Shown piece after piece: positions 23,920-35,540 of a stretch of 64,000 nt of DNA. Source of the stretch: Cryptomeria japonica (lineage: Eukaryota; Streptophyta; Pinopsida; Cupressales; Cupressaceae); the NCBI RefSeq assembly GCF_030272615.1, contig NC_081411.1:161058971-161122970 (forward strand), in the 5' to 3' direction. How positions within the stretch are numbered: position 1 is the first letter of the stretch; each line of letters starts with the position of its first letter. The position numbers and the translations under genes are program-made. The notes beneath the pieces are model-generated. The model saw only the letters and a list, made by a program, of their open reading frames with translations, did no database searches and had not been told where the DNA came from.

Positions 23920-25047
23920 GCCTATGATAGCCATTTGTTTTTCCACAAATCCACCTTCCCTTTATATTTATTGACCACTTCTTCCCAAATTTGTTTTTGG
24001 TATGATCCTATTCCTATTGAAATTCCTAAATATTTTAGGGGAAATTCCCCTTTTGGAAAACCCAAGACATGCAAAATAGAGTTCTGATTATATCTACTGG
24101 TGTTTAGAAAGAAAATTTGTGATTTCTCTTTATTCATGTGCTGGCCCGACACCTTTGCATATTCCTCCAATGTCTCCTTAATTGACTCTGCTTCTCTAAC
24201 TAACGAAACACCAAACAAAAGGGTATCATCCGGAAATTGGGAGTGTCATATTTACCAAATCCAGATGAATGGGAATTCCTTTCCAAACACCTGCCCTATG
24301 CTTATTCTTTATGCTATTCCTGAGGACTTCAGCCATCATAACAAAAAGGGAAGGTGACAAAGGATCTCCTTGTCTCAACCCATTAGTTGCAGCTAAAAAT
24401 CCACTTATTGCACCATTAACTACAATAGAGAAGCAAACAGAGGAAATGTAGAATTTAATGCAATCAATCCACTTACTGTCGAATCCAAACCTTCTTAAGA
24501 CATGCTCTAGAAAAAGCCATAGTACTCTATCATATGCTTTGGAAACATCCAGCTTGATCGCCATCCCTTTGATCCTATCCTTGGCCATCGAATGAATTAC
24601 TTCTGAGGTCAGAATAATGCTATCCGCGAGCTCCCTACCAGGTGTGAATCCATTCTGATTCTCTGATATGAGTCTGTGCATGAATTTTTTTAATCTCTTT
24701 GACATGGTTTTTGAGATAATTTTATAGATGGCGTTACATAGTGAAATACGCTGATAGTCTGACATAGATACACATGTTTGTTTTTTGGGGATAAGTTCTA
24801 TCAATGTATGATTTATGGATTTTACAAACCTCCTGTTCTTTATTAAATCTTCAATGACCTCAAGAATGTCTTCTCCCATAAATTCCCAACATCTCTGAAA
24901 TACCTCCGCAGTGAAACCGTCGGGACCCGGAGCTTTATGGGGATGCAATGAAAATGTGGCCTTTTTCACTTCTTCAATTGAGTAAGGAGCCATAAGCATC
25001 GCGTTATCTTCTTGTTTTAGCAATTTCTCGATGGTTCTGTCAACCAA
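23920..25047 (-). pseudogene. LINE C reverse transcriptase (frameshifted)
   Basis: The frame 25047-24226 reads SLHPHKAPGPDGF, ELIPKKQ, NQNGFTPGRELADSI, AIKLDVSKAYDRV and GLRQGDPLSPSLFVMM, the ordered motifs of LINE RT. A frameshift just before the catalytic box moves the reading to the frame 24218-23922, where the box reads QFPDDTLLFG (FADD is usual, so Ala to Pro, both aspartates kept). LKYLGI follows near 24038. The upstream part, about 25050-25265, carries the endonuclease-RT linker. Confidence 0.9.
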
Positions 25048-25265
25048 CAGAAAACAATCCTCCTTATCAGCTTCCCTGATGACAATACTCTAGTAAAATG
25101 ATCAACCACAACTTTCTCTATTTCTTCCCCTGATGTGCAAATCTTGCTAGAATCATCCTGAATGCCGATAATTCAATTTTGAGATCTCCTTGCCTTCACA
25201 GATGCATGAAAGAATTTTGTATTGGAGTCACCTTCTGCAATCCATAATTCTCTTGACTTATCTCT

Positions 25266-26315
25266 CTAATAAAGTTCTTCTCTTCGTAGAGTTTCCATGT
25301 AGTCATCCTTCAAACACTTCTCCAATTCAAATTCCTCATTCGTCATACCTACCATCATGATTTTCTCATTTAATTTAGCCATTTCCTCCTCTAATCTAAA
25401 ATTTTTAGAGAATATATTCTTGAAATGCTCCTTGTTCCAAAATTTGATCTTCTTTTTAAGATAGCCTAATCTCTTAACAAAACAGAAGCTTGGAGAGCCT
25501 CCAAAAATTTTACCTTCCACCCACCAAGATTTCAAATTAACAATAAAAGTTGGATCTCTCCACCACATGCTTTGAAACTTAAAATAACTCCTTAGGGGAG
25601 GCTTACTCCTATCCACAACTAGTCTAATGGGAAAGTGATTGGATCTCGACTGAGGGATGATGAATGAAGATAGGTTAAAATGACCATCTATCCAAAATTT
25701 ATTGGCAAAAAATCTATCCAACCTTTCAAAAATATTCGAGAAATTGTGCCTTTTGTTGGTCCAAGTGAACTTTCCATTTTTAGGGACAATATCCATAACC
25801 TGCATATCATCTATAAACAATCTAAAATCTTTCATTACTTGCGTGCTCTTCCTGAGCCCTCCTACTTTATCATCCAATTCTAGAAGAGCATTAAAATCCC
25901 CTGCCATAATCATCCTATCATATCCCTCGCTTTCCATCTGGGCAATGATCTCATTCCACACTTCTTTCTTGTCCTCTGTCTTAGTAGGTCCATAAACATT
26001 AAGAAGTGGAAAATCAAATTGATCCTCCAATCTAACCACTCGACAAGCCATCCAATTTTGGAATGAGAAGATGGTGGAGATCTGAATGGATTCGGTTTTC
26101 CAGAGTACCCCTAATCCTCTTGCAGATCCTCTGGATGCTTGAGCAATGCCATTCCAATTATAACAAGAATTAATGAAATCATTCATATTTTTTTCATTAA
26201 GCTTGGTTTTCTGCATCAAAACTAAATCACAATCTAGATTCTTTAATGCTCTTTCAACCAAGCACTTCTTGTCACAGGCCGATAGACCCCTAACATTCCA
26301 AGAAAGGATCTTCAT
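25266..26315 (-). pseudogene. LINE C endonuclease domain of ORF2 (catalytic residues changed)
   Basis: A 349-codon open frame starts MKILSWNVRGLSA, the hallmark of the endonuclease/exonuclease/phosphatase fold in LINE ORF2. It goes on with AGDFNALLELDDKVGG, FTWTNKR and FERLDRFFAN. Two key positions differ from the family. The usual LQETKL reads LMQKTKL (catalytic Glu to Lys). The final SDH reads SNH (Asp to Asn). Both fit single transitions. The enzyme would nick the target DNA; this copy should be inactive although its frame is still open. A TAA at 25266-25268 separates it from the RT. Confidence 0.9.
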
Positions 26316-26384
26316 CTTTCACCAAGGGAGGGTTGCCCTCCCTTGGTTCTCTTCATGAATTCCAAAATACTGAAAATGCCTTTC

Positions 26385-27544
26385 TCAAAGGCCCTCTCCT
26401 CTCTGACTTGCTTGTGACTCCTTCTTCCCCCATCCTTTAGCTCTTCCCAAAAGAAAATTTGTCGATTGACCTATGCATCTAGGGTCTAGATTCTCCAATC
26501 CATCTTCTATATCCTCTTCTTCTGGGCTTAATTCTTCTTCATATTTAGAATTAGAAGTCAGAGGTAACTGATTATGATTTGCAATGCCCAGATTTGGATT
26601 CCCCACTTTCTCCATTTGATTCATTTAAATAGTTTCTTTTCCTATTGGAACCTCCTTCTCTTCCTTTTTCGGTTCCTTCTGAAGATTAATCGAGCTCATT
26701 AATAGAGGTTTAACAGTTTTTTCTACCCAACGGTGTTTGTTTGACTGTTTGGGGAAGTTATTTCTTCTAGACTTCCTGACAAACATTCTGCAATCCTCCT
26801 CTAGGTGCATTTTGCTACCACATCTCGAGCATGGGACAATTTCTTTCTCATTCTCTACCTATTGGATCCAGACTCCTATCGAAGTGACTAGAGAAATTTG
26901 AGATGGAATCTCCTTGACCGCCGCTAACTTCAATCGAGCATACATGTAACTATCCTCTTCAATAATCTCCTCATCAATTTCCAGTAATGTTCCCAGCGAT
27001 CAACCATTTTTTTCTAAGAACTTATCACCCCAAAACAACATTGGCAAATTATACATCCTAATCCAAATCGGTCTATCATATACTGCCAATGGGAGTGGAT
27101 TAAAATTTGGGAACCAGGGCTGTAAATACAAAGGATGATCCTTGATAAATCCTTGATAAACCAGTTATCCTTGCACAAAAACTTATTTCTATCCATCTTA
27201 TCTTCAAAAACCACTATGAAAAAATTCCTAGGAATGAATTTCACAATCAGTCTTAGGCCCCAGTGTTTAGATATCCATTCTCTAATGGTATATCTAGTCA
27301 TCTGAGGCCTAACCACTCTGCCAATCATCGCATGCTCCAACCACAACTCTCTATCCTCCTCCGTTTCGCTGGTAAGATCTATTTCAAATTCTTTCTTCTT
27401 GCTTATCTCCCAACTTGTCTCCCGAGCCTTCATGCTCCTATAAGTATTCTCTCCTCCTTTAACATGTAACTGATTTTGCAGAGTGTTTTTTCCTTCCCTC
27501 CTCGCCATTGTTTTTTTATCACACTGACATTCTTGTTGCAACAT
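26385..27544 (-). pseudogene. LINE C ORF1 (DUF4283-like RNA-binding protein, broken)
   Basis: The start ATG at 27544 opens a 176-codon frame with ELWLEHAMIGRVVRP, WGLRLIVKFIPRNFFIVVF and MDRNKFLCKDNWFI, the pattern of the DUF4283 region of plant LINE ORF1. A shifted frame continues with YDRPIWIRMYNLPMLFWG. Near 26870-26800 a zinc knuckle reads CSRCGSKMHLEEDC (C-x2-C-x4-H-x4-C). The frames at 26810-26625 and 26624-26385 form an acidic tail. ORF1 proteins bind LINE RNA. At least one frameshift and several stops break it. Confidence 0.8.
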
Positions 27545-27764
27545 TGGCTCTATTTCTTCCTAATGGGGAGGAATAATATTCGACATCAATTTTATAAATT
27601 TTTATTATGTTAATATAATATAATTTAAATAATTATAAAAAAAAAATTATATATGAAATATAAAAAATTAAATTATATATTAAACTTTAAATTATAACAA
27701 TTAAATTATATTATGATGTTAATTTATAATATATTAAACTTTACATTTAATATTAACATTATGT

Positions 27765-28390
27765 TTATCTTTTATATTTAACTCTACATTTACTTTAAAT
27801 TGAATTAAATAATTTGTATTTAATATTAAATCGCATATTTTAAATTATATTTTTTATTTTATGTTTTATATTTTAATTGAATTAGTACAAATATAAATAT
27901 TAAAACTAGAATAAATGACAACAAAATGACAACTAAATGTTAATAATTTAAATTTGAAAATAATATTCAATTTTTCAACATAAATATTGCATATCGAGAT
28001 ATAATATAATAAATATACATATTAAAAAATATAATATAAACAAATATATTAAAAAAATAAAAAATATGATATAAATGAAATATATTAAAAAATAAATAAA
28101 TATATTAAAAATAAATAAAATATAATATAATAAAATATATTAAAAAAAAGGTAATATATATAAACTACAATTAAAAAATATATATAATTTAAAAATATTT
28201 AAAATTTATTTAATAAAATAGACACAACATTAAATAAAATTTATAAAAAATATAAATAAAATTGTTTATAAAGGGACTCGCCCTTTAAAAAAACTTGCAC
28301 TTGCCTGCACGGATGTCGTGGCTGAGCAGAAGTACACCATATACGACAGTGGCAGAGTGGAAGGCAGAAGGGCCTAGGCTACCAGGTGCG
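27765..28390 (-). repeat. Right arm of the long inverted repeat (arm A')
   Basis: The reverse complement of this stretch repeats arm A at 20148-20414. The inner 225 bp and the outer 55 bp match well. Between them are about 310 bp of AT-rich DNA (about 28015-28325) absent from the left arm, largely runs of TATATTAAAAAATA type. Confidence 0.85.
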
Positions 28391-28637
28391 ATTTACATGG
28401 CTCCATAGCCAGTGCCTTAAGATTGGGTCTATAAAATATTTTGCCTTCGAAAGTTGTGAATTGATGAGTTCTCAAATTCAGTTTGTATATGTGATTTCTT
28501 CTATTGTTGTGTATTGTTTCTGGTATACCGTAGCTACATAGAATACAAGCTCCTTTGGCATACAAATCCTTGAAGAATTCCTCCATGTTCAAGTTAATAA
28601 CATGTTTGACTGTCATTTTTTTATAGTGTTCTGGCAA
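28374..28637 (-). CDS. Hypothetical 87-codon ORF ending in the inverted repeat
   Basis: An ATG-started frame reads MPEHYKKMTVKHVINLNMEE and ends inside arm A' with CKSHLVA and a TAG. The stop codon and the following bases are shared with the left arm, where another frame ends HPIA plus TAG at 20157-20159. No domain was recognised. The shared end hints that both arms carry the 3' end of the same ancient gene or transposon ORF. It may be chance. Confidence 0.25.
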   Translation of the reverse strand: MPEHYKKMTVKHVINLNMEEFFKDLYAKGACILCSYGIPETIHNNRRNHIYKLNLRTHQFTTFEGKIFYRPNLKALAMEPCKSHLVA

Positions 28638-28639
28638 AA

Positions 28640-29940
28640 TCCAATGTTCTTCAAATAGAAGCTTTCTTTATTAAAACTTACTCTTCTTTCACCAAATTTA
28701 GTCCCTGTGATGCAACCTTTACTCCATGTCTCTGTATTGTGTTGTCCTCCCAAATCTCTCAGACGAATATGGAAGATGGATCTTGGAACCTTTCATGTCC
28801 CTGTGAAAGGTTTTTGATTTGCTACATTTCTCATATGTCATGGTTTGGTGGTCCTATTTTTAAAATTGATCTACCTGATTGTGAATTACACTGCCACCCA
28901 AGTCTACTACAGCACTAAATAAGTCCAATTTGAATAGTGAAAAGTTATCGGTCTCGAAATCAAGTGACCAGAATCATAGATTTTTCAAGGTAACGAGAAC
29001 ACATCACCATTGGCAGTGCACCTTGTCTTCTCAACAAGAGGATGTGCATCGATAAATCTGGGACAAGTTTCGTATCTCTATGGATAAACCTTGCTCCTAA
29101 AAATATACCAATCCTTCCAACACCTGTTAATGTAAAATACCACGATATTCTGAAAAAAGCTGCAAATTTAAAGGGCTTGATCATGCTCAAGGAGCAAAAG
29201 AAGACCAATTTACTCACATAAAAAATAAAGAAAACCAAAGTAGAGAGTGGGGTGAATGACCAAAGGCGTAGTAGCAAAGACAGTAAGGTACAAATGCTTG
29301 GGGTTTATTATACTTTACAATAGAGGAAAACTCAAAATTTCAAAACATCAAACCTTAAAATGCACATTATCCTTTTTCACTCACATAATATATTGAATTT
29401 TTCCCATGATTTATATGCATTTTTTATTTTTAGCTTTAAATTAAAATTATATCAATAAATTAAGTCTATATCTATTATTATGAATGCAATCTTTAAAGAA
29501 AACTTTATGAATTATCCCTGTTTATATAATAATGGTTTGGGGTCATGTTGTAGTTGTCATAATGGATTAACTGAGAACAATGGAGAATTCTTATTGACCA
29601 GAACTTTGATGTTGCTTCGATGGCCGTTAGTTGTGTCTATTTCCGAACTCTCATCTTTTTGAAAAATATCATGAGAAGAAGCGTATGTTTCTAAAAAAAT
29701 TTCTTTGGATCTGTAACATAAAAAAATGCACAACTTCCTCCAATGAACCATCGTAATGAAAATATTGGTGTTATTTGTAATAGAGTAGTTGCTGTGAAAC
29801 TAAGGTCCTTTCCACCATCATGACCTTCAAATAAAGTTAAATTTGATGTAGACTTTGTATGTTACATCCAAAAACTTTATGATATGTATTCATTACTTTC
29901 TGTTATGCTAGTTTACCTTTGAATCAACTGAATCATTTAT
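28640..29940. other. No recognisable gene
   Basis: Open frames here (for example the minus-strand one at 28960-29277, rich in Leu and Phe) have no domain features and no match inside the window. Confidence 0.35.
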
Positions 29941-29959
29941 ATGGCTTGCTACACATATC

Positions 29960-30252
29960 CCCTAGATCTCTCTTTATATTTATCTCTTCCTCTATCTTTA
30001 TCTATTTATCTTTCTCTTCCTTTCGTGCTCTATTTTTATCTCCACCTCTATCTTCCTCTCTCCCCCTCTATCTCTAAACATGTCTACCTCTCTCTATTCA
30101 TCCGCCCCCTCTCTTTCTCCACATTTCTTATTTTATGTCTCCCTCCATCACTATCTTGTTATCTCTTCATCTCTCTTGACTCCTTCATCTCCCTCTCTCT
30201 ATCTCTCTCTATATATCATTTCCTATTTCTATATTTATTTGTTTGTCCCACC

Positions 30253-30283
<31 letters not shown>

Positions 30284-30320
30284 TTTCTGTCCTTATCTCT
30301 TCATGTCTCCTTGTTGCAAA
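29960..30320 (+). repeat. Pyrimidine-rich tract with (CT)n
   Basis: The plus strand is almost purely C and T for about 340 bases (CTCTCTTTATATTTATCTC and similar), with a pure CT run at about 30252-30279. Such tracts can form triple-helix DNA. Confidence 0.9.
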
Positions 30321-31948
30321 AAAAATCATTACTTAAATAACCTATCAATTGACATCATTACCTACACAAATTTATGAAAAAAAGAGACAAACAATTTCCA
30401 AATTAACCTTTCACAACTCTTCGATGTACCCATTGCACACCAAGATGCAATTGCTAGTTTACTGGAATGAACAGTGCAAGAGTGAGACCTCTTGCTAAAA
30501 AATCGTGAACGACAACTATTAATAAAATGCACTATTTATGTGGAGCCCAGGTGTGCTAACAGACTTAGACATTGAGATTACGCTGATGGCAACATTTACA
30601 AATAAATAAAAACAAACTTTCACCCTCTTGCAAATTTCCATGAAAAAAACAATAATAAGGGAAGCTCCTCCATCCGATTTCATCAACAAGGGCATCGATT
30701 AATGGACAGATTTTTTTTTTTTGCATATATCTCAATTATTATGCAACATGACGCTATCACCCAATTACATGATTTTTTCTTTAATTTTCCAATTCCCAGT
30801 CTGCGGAATTTAGAGGGGACGTGCATTGAACTTTTATAAACAAATAAAGAAACAGGCATGCTCAAGAAAGTGGTGTACCCACTGTACATATTATACCATA
30901 ATAGTACTTAATGAAATTAAATGTAAAAACATGCACAACTTTACACAGTCAGAAATTGAGCGGAGAAAGTGAAAAAATATTCAATGAAATGAGATAAAGA
31001 CTTTCCCGGCGTAAGACTGCAGACGACTCTGGTAGGATTCCCCATCAAATAAAGTCTATCGGCTAATCTAATAAATTTAATATTGTACTTTTCCAAAGAT
31101 AGACAAAGGTAACAAAAATGTTCCTTCATCGGCGTGTTAAACTGAACAGCTAAAAGTGCAAAAGGTTACCTTTGTCACAACATTTATGAAGACATGAACC
31201 GTACGAAAAAAAGCTGAGAGCTTTCTCGCAGATTTTAAGAAAAGGCAATCTGTTCGAAAGACATGTTTAAAAAGTGATTTTGTTGGGGATTTGTAGGACT
31301 TTTTACTCTCCAACTCTAGTGTTCAAGACTTTTAGGATTAGTTCATGAAGAATGAATTAAGACCTGCTTGACAAAAAAACTCAAGGCAATTCTATCCTAA
31401 ACCCTAAACAATGATTCATGTATTTAGTGGCGGTTTATGTGACAAGCTACCAATGAATGGCTATGGACGGGCACAAGTGACATATATTTTTATTTCAGAA
31501 TAACAGTAAATTCATATGTATCACCTCAAATAGCGTCTGAAAATTTACAGACAGCGTCGAAGTTAATCAGATTGACAAAGTGAAGGACTTAGTATGTAGA
31601 TTATGTCGAATCGCTCATCAATTCTTCACTATGCATGATTTTTTTAATTTTTTTGAAGATATTGTCTTTTTGTTACAATCTACTATAACATGCTGAATAA
31701 GTGCATATTTAAGCTCTTGGTGTTATATTACTGTTGTTATAGCTGAAATGTTGCTGTAACTGCTGTTACTCTGTATTCTATATTTCTTAATCCAAGAAAA
31801 AATATAGTGCTATTACTGTGTGATTGGGCTAAGTATTATGAACAAGGGAAAGGGGAATCCATTTATATAGAGACATGCAATAATTTCAATTCAACTCTAC
31901 TCTACAATAGTCTTTAGACAAAGATTTATAAGAGGAAGAATATCATAA

Positions 31949-32593
31949 TTATCAAGAGACCCATCCCCTATTTCTGGAGACCCAACTTGGTACTGGATAT
32001 GCGTTTCCGGAAACTTCTTGATGCATAATGTGTTTTTGCTTGTGATTTCCGGAGTCTCCCAACCAAAAATTGACGTCTCATAGAAAGTTTAAGGCATAAT
32101 GTAATAAAAAGGCAAAAAAAATTAAAACAAACAAATAAGATAAGCTTGCAGCAAAGCAAAATCATAGGAAAAGGACTATTAAGGAAACAGTTTCGCAGGA
32201 AGATAAAAATCCATGCAAAGTTATAATGACCGGATCTATTGACAGTGTAGACTTTTTGAGAGGATTGATTTCTTATCATTGTAATAGTCTAAAGAAGTTG
32301 ACAATACTGAATGTGCTCAACATCTATATTAACTTGCTTTCACTAAATAATATAGACTGGCTGTGGTATCAGCAATATAAGAAATTTTAATTTCAATTTT
32401 TTTTCAATTTTAAAGTTAACATTAAACTTTACCATTGTTCTTGTTTTAAAAGTTCCCTATCATGATATGTTTGGAAATTATTAAATTATGTTTTAAAAAA
32501 ATTGGCGTCCCCATGTACCCTATCTCCTATTTTTGAAAATTAGTCGTACCAGCACCAATCTCCGGAGTCTCCTAGTACCCTGTCTCCTAATAA
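31949..32593 (+). mobile_element. Small TIR transposon, copy 1 (645 bp)
   Basis: It interrupts block copy 2 at a point where copies 1 and 3 are continuous. The ends are inverted: TTATCAAGAGAC at the left, and TTATTAGGAGAC as the reverse complement at the right (10 of 12 bases agree). Copies of a GGAGTCTCC-like motif cluster near both ends (for example CTCCGGAGTCTCC near 32560). The interior matches the reverse complement of 42207-42745. No transposase is encoded, so it is non-autonomous. A target duplication was not clear. Confidence 0.8.
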
Positions 32594-32739
32594 CCTTGAA
32601 GAAAATTTATTGCTATAGGAAAAAATATTGAATCTTATAAGGAAAATAGGAAAACAATCTAAAATATTGAGTGCATTGAGAATCGCCTAAATTCTACCTT
32701 GTCAAAACTAACCTAGGCTATAGAATTGTTAAAGAGGGC

Positions 32740-32950
32740 TTGTTTTTTATTAAGGGAAAACAAGTTTTGAGGGGACCAGAAACCTCGTACACTAGGTTTT
32801 GAAGGGACCCGGAACCCTCAGATTTTGCCACGATCTGGAACCTACAAAGAAACTTTTGCTAGTAAAGATACACACTTTAAATCAGCAGATCATATCAACC
32901 AAACTGGCAAGTGCCAACCAGACTAAAAGAAAATCATTATAAAATCGGTT
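32740..32950 (-). mobile_element. LINE 3'-tail insertion in block copy 2
   Basis: This stretch is absent from the matching places of copies 1 and 3. It starts with a T-run (32742-32747) and contains GTTTTGAAGGGACCCGGAAC, the reverse complement of the LINE B-type tail motif. It is a short, 5'-truncated minus-strand insertion. Confidence 0.65.
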
Positions 32951-33376
32951 GGCAACATAACCTAAGCTTGTGTCAACTCAACTCATCCTTAACATCGACA
33001 CTATTCATTACGTGGTGGCCAATCTAAAAACTTCAGAGTTTCATCTTTAATGGTGTAGTAGAATCAACCCAAATCTAATTTGACATTGAGTTGGGCATTA
33101 CCATGAAACCTTCGACTAAAAATTAATTAGTCCTATAAACCTTTTAAATACCAAAACTTTTAGGACATAAACTTGGTTGAACCAGAAAACAATTAATTGA
33201 TTACCAAAGCTGAAAATAAGTTTTATTGACAATAGCATGGTTAAAATTTAAAAAATACAAAAAATTATTGATCATTCTTATGTCTTGCACAAATAAGATA
33301 TTATTAGAAACCATCTAGATATTAAAGCAAAGAGAATAGAAGTAGTCTCATGGCAGATCAGAGGTGAAGGATCTAT

Positions 33377-34595
33377 GGTGGCAACGTAGTTTTCTCTGGC
33401 GGCAACATTCACTGGCTACACCTCCAAAGCCCTACTTACCTTGGCGACTCCTCTATGTCACCAATGAGAGCCGCCATGTGGCCCTTTTATATTTGTCAAG
33501 CGCCACCACAACATCTAGAGACATTCATTCATTTGTTCACCTTTGATTACTAAGCACTAGTAGTACTTCCACATCTATGCCCGTACCCTCAGTCACCGTA
33601 AGGTTTGCCATGAGTTTTGCCACTCAGACTGTCATGTTGTCGGTATGGATATATAGTCATTGACATACAGTCAACACGTACAGTCAATGATACACAAACG
33701 ACACAGTATCATACAGTGTACACATCAACAGTACACATAGTTCATCTGTATGCACACTCAACTAGACATGTCAACAGGATGATTTGCCACATCAGCAATC
33801 GCGTAACTCATCCGTACATCCAAATCATTATACAGGCCTAATCGGATTTTGACATGTGTCATAATTCATACGATACAGACAGCCATGTAGGGGGTTTGAT
33901 GGTTTTGTGATGGTTTGGTGACCATCAAATTTAAGACAATGAAGTGCTGACATCATCCCGTGTCAGTATTTTTTTGGAAATTTTTGGAGCTCCTCTCTAA
34001 TGAGCTTTTTAGTTTTGCAGTCTAACTTCAAGAGCTCATAACTTGTTCATTTTAGCTCCTTTTTTTGGTACAATTTCTTTTTATTTGGGATAATTTTTCG
34101 TTCTCTTCACAGTGGTGGTGGTATTATTTTATTTTGATGGACAAATTTTGACAATTTTTAGTTTTTCATGATTCTACCTCTCCAATCCTCAATTTTGCAA
34201 CTTCAGAGGCTTCATTTGGGGTCATACGACCTCCTTTTCATGTGTCATTTTTTTGAAAGTGCACAATTTTTTGTTTAATTTCATAATCTATAATCAGTTT
34301 GCAGTTATTTTGAGTAGAAATTGTACTTTCAGTATTTGGTCTTTTAGGCCCTATTTGGTACTTGTATTTTGCTTGGATCTTAGTTTAGATCACTTGTAGT
34401 ATTTGTTGGGTCCCTTATAGCCTATTTAAGGTAGATGTAAATTTGAAATCAGAAGTCCACTTTGGCCTTCTTTACAAGTGGACCATTGTACAGACACTAA
34501 GTATAAAGTGCCAAATCATCTTTTTTGAGTGAATTGGGGGGGGTCTCTTGTCTGATTGTGCCTCTCTTTATCTTGCGATCTTTCATTTTTTTGCT
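33377..34595 (+). other. Non-coding stretch before a gag remnant
   Basis: It begins at the break in block copy 2. Around 33650-33790 many short ACAGT and ACAC-type words recur (CATACAGTCAACACGTACAG). The part near 34400-34590 looks like a retrotransposon leader but contains no usual primer site, and it does not match the long LTR at 36692-40334. It may be 5' sequence of the following element. Confidence 0.35.
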
Positions 34596-34599
34596 ATGG

Positions 34600-35540
34600 G
34601 TTCTCCTAAATTTCCACTTTTAACTCCACATAACTATGTTTCATGGAAAATTGATGCATGGAGTAAGCTAACGAAAAAAGATTAACTCACTATATTGATG
34701 GAGCTATAACTACACCAGCTGATCCTAAAGCTCACATGGAATGGCTCACTAAAAACATTATGGCTATTGGCACATTGAGGAAATACATATCAAAGGATCT
34801 CATCTTTCACATTGACAAGTGTAAAATAGTTATGGAAGCATCAGATGTCTTGGGAAAATTGTATGGTCAAATTGATGAGATTAGAGGTTATCAACTTGAT
34901 AATGATCTCACCATGTTGGATCCCAAGAACAAATCCAAGATTATGTTACCAAGGCAAATGAGCTAAGAGCACAGCTGAAAGATTGTGGCATTGATAAGAA
35001 GGATACACAATTGGTCTACAACCTATTGGGAAAGCTTCCATTAGAGTATGCAACATTTGTTTCTAGCTTCCAAACCCATCGCTTGATAGTGGGTATTTCC
35101 TTCACTATGCCTTCATTTGATGCATTCATGGAAATATTGATGTTGGAGCAATCTAAGTTGTTGAGCATGGTAATTCTGAAATCTTCAAAGTCACAAGCTT
35201 TGGTGGCTAATAAAGGTAATCAAGAGAATCAAGGAAAGGAATCCAATAAGAAGCAGAAGCAGTCTAAGCCTAAGACACACAACATAAAGTACAATATTAC
35301 TCTCCACAACATAAGGATTCTACTTTATCCCCTAAGGGAAAATCATTTAAGGAGAGGTTTTGTTTATATTTCAAGAAAAGTGGTCATGATGAGCATTGTT
35401 GCCACACTAAGCAAATTGATGTGTCGATCAAGATCCTCAAGAAGAACAACATTGATTTAACATCCACTTATAAGAAGGATTCATCTCCTTCCCCTTCCTC
35501 ATAGTCAAAAGGTAAGGGACAAGCTCTTTGTGCTACTAGA
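34600..35540 (+). pseudogene. Copia-like gag (broken)
   Basis: The frame opening ATGGGTTCTCCTAAATTTCC (about 34599) reads PLLTPHNYVSWKIDAW, the typical start of copia gag (DUF4219/UBN2 type). It continues in shifted frames with LYGQIDEIRGYQLDND and VYNLLGKLPLEYATFVSSFQ. A lysine-rich stretch follows, then a zinc knuckle near 35357-35400 reading CLYFKKSGHDEHC, in which the second cysteine is phenylalanine. Gag would form the particle and bind RNA. Stops at 34684 and 34966 and frame changes inactivate it. Confidence 0.8.

Larger units (their letters stand above)
20930..27580 (-). mobile_element. LINE C, nearly full length, L1-type with RNase H
   Basis: Read on the minus strand it has, in order, ORF1 with a DUF4283-like region and zinc knuckle, an apurinic-type endonuclease, RT, zf-RVT, RNase H, an extra ORF, a short 3' untranslated tail, and an A-run (T-run at about 20934-20945 on the plus strand). 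About 6.6 kb is present. It lies between the hairpin and arm A' of the inverted repeat and so split that structure. Target duplications could not be fixed in the AT-rich flanks. Confidence 0.9.
30525..33376 (+). repeat. Large non-coding block, copy 2
   Basis: It matches block copy 1 from AGGGAAGCTCCTCCATC (30659 versus 8811) to GTAGTCTCATGGCAGATCAG (about 33341). It also shares an upstream part with copy 3 (GATTACGCTGATGGCAACAT at about 30574 versus 43940). It lacks about 105 bp present in copies 1 and 3 near 31625. It is interrupted by a TIR element (31949-32593) and a LINE tail (about 32740-32950), and it breaks off at about 33376, where copies 1 and 3 continue. Confidence 0.75.

Noticed and set aside
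28960-29277. Hydrophobic 105-codon minus-strand ORF that might be a membrane protein
   Set aside because: No domain, no supporting context, and the hydrophobic bias follows from local A-rich plus-strand sequence.
29941-30340. Leu/Ser-rich plus-strand ORFs
   Set aside because: They are translations of pyrimidine-rich low-complexity DNA; two frames are open for the same reason.
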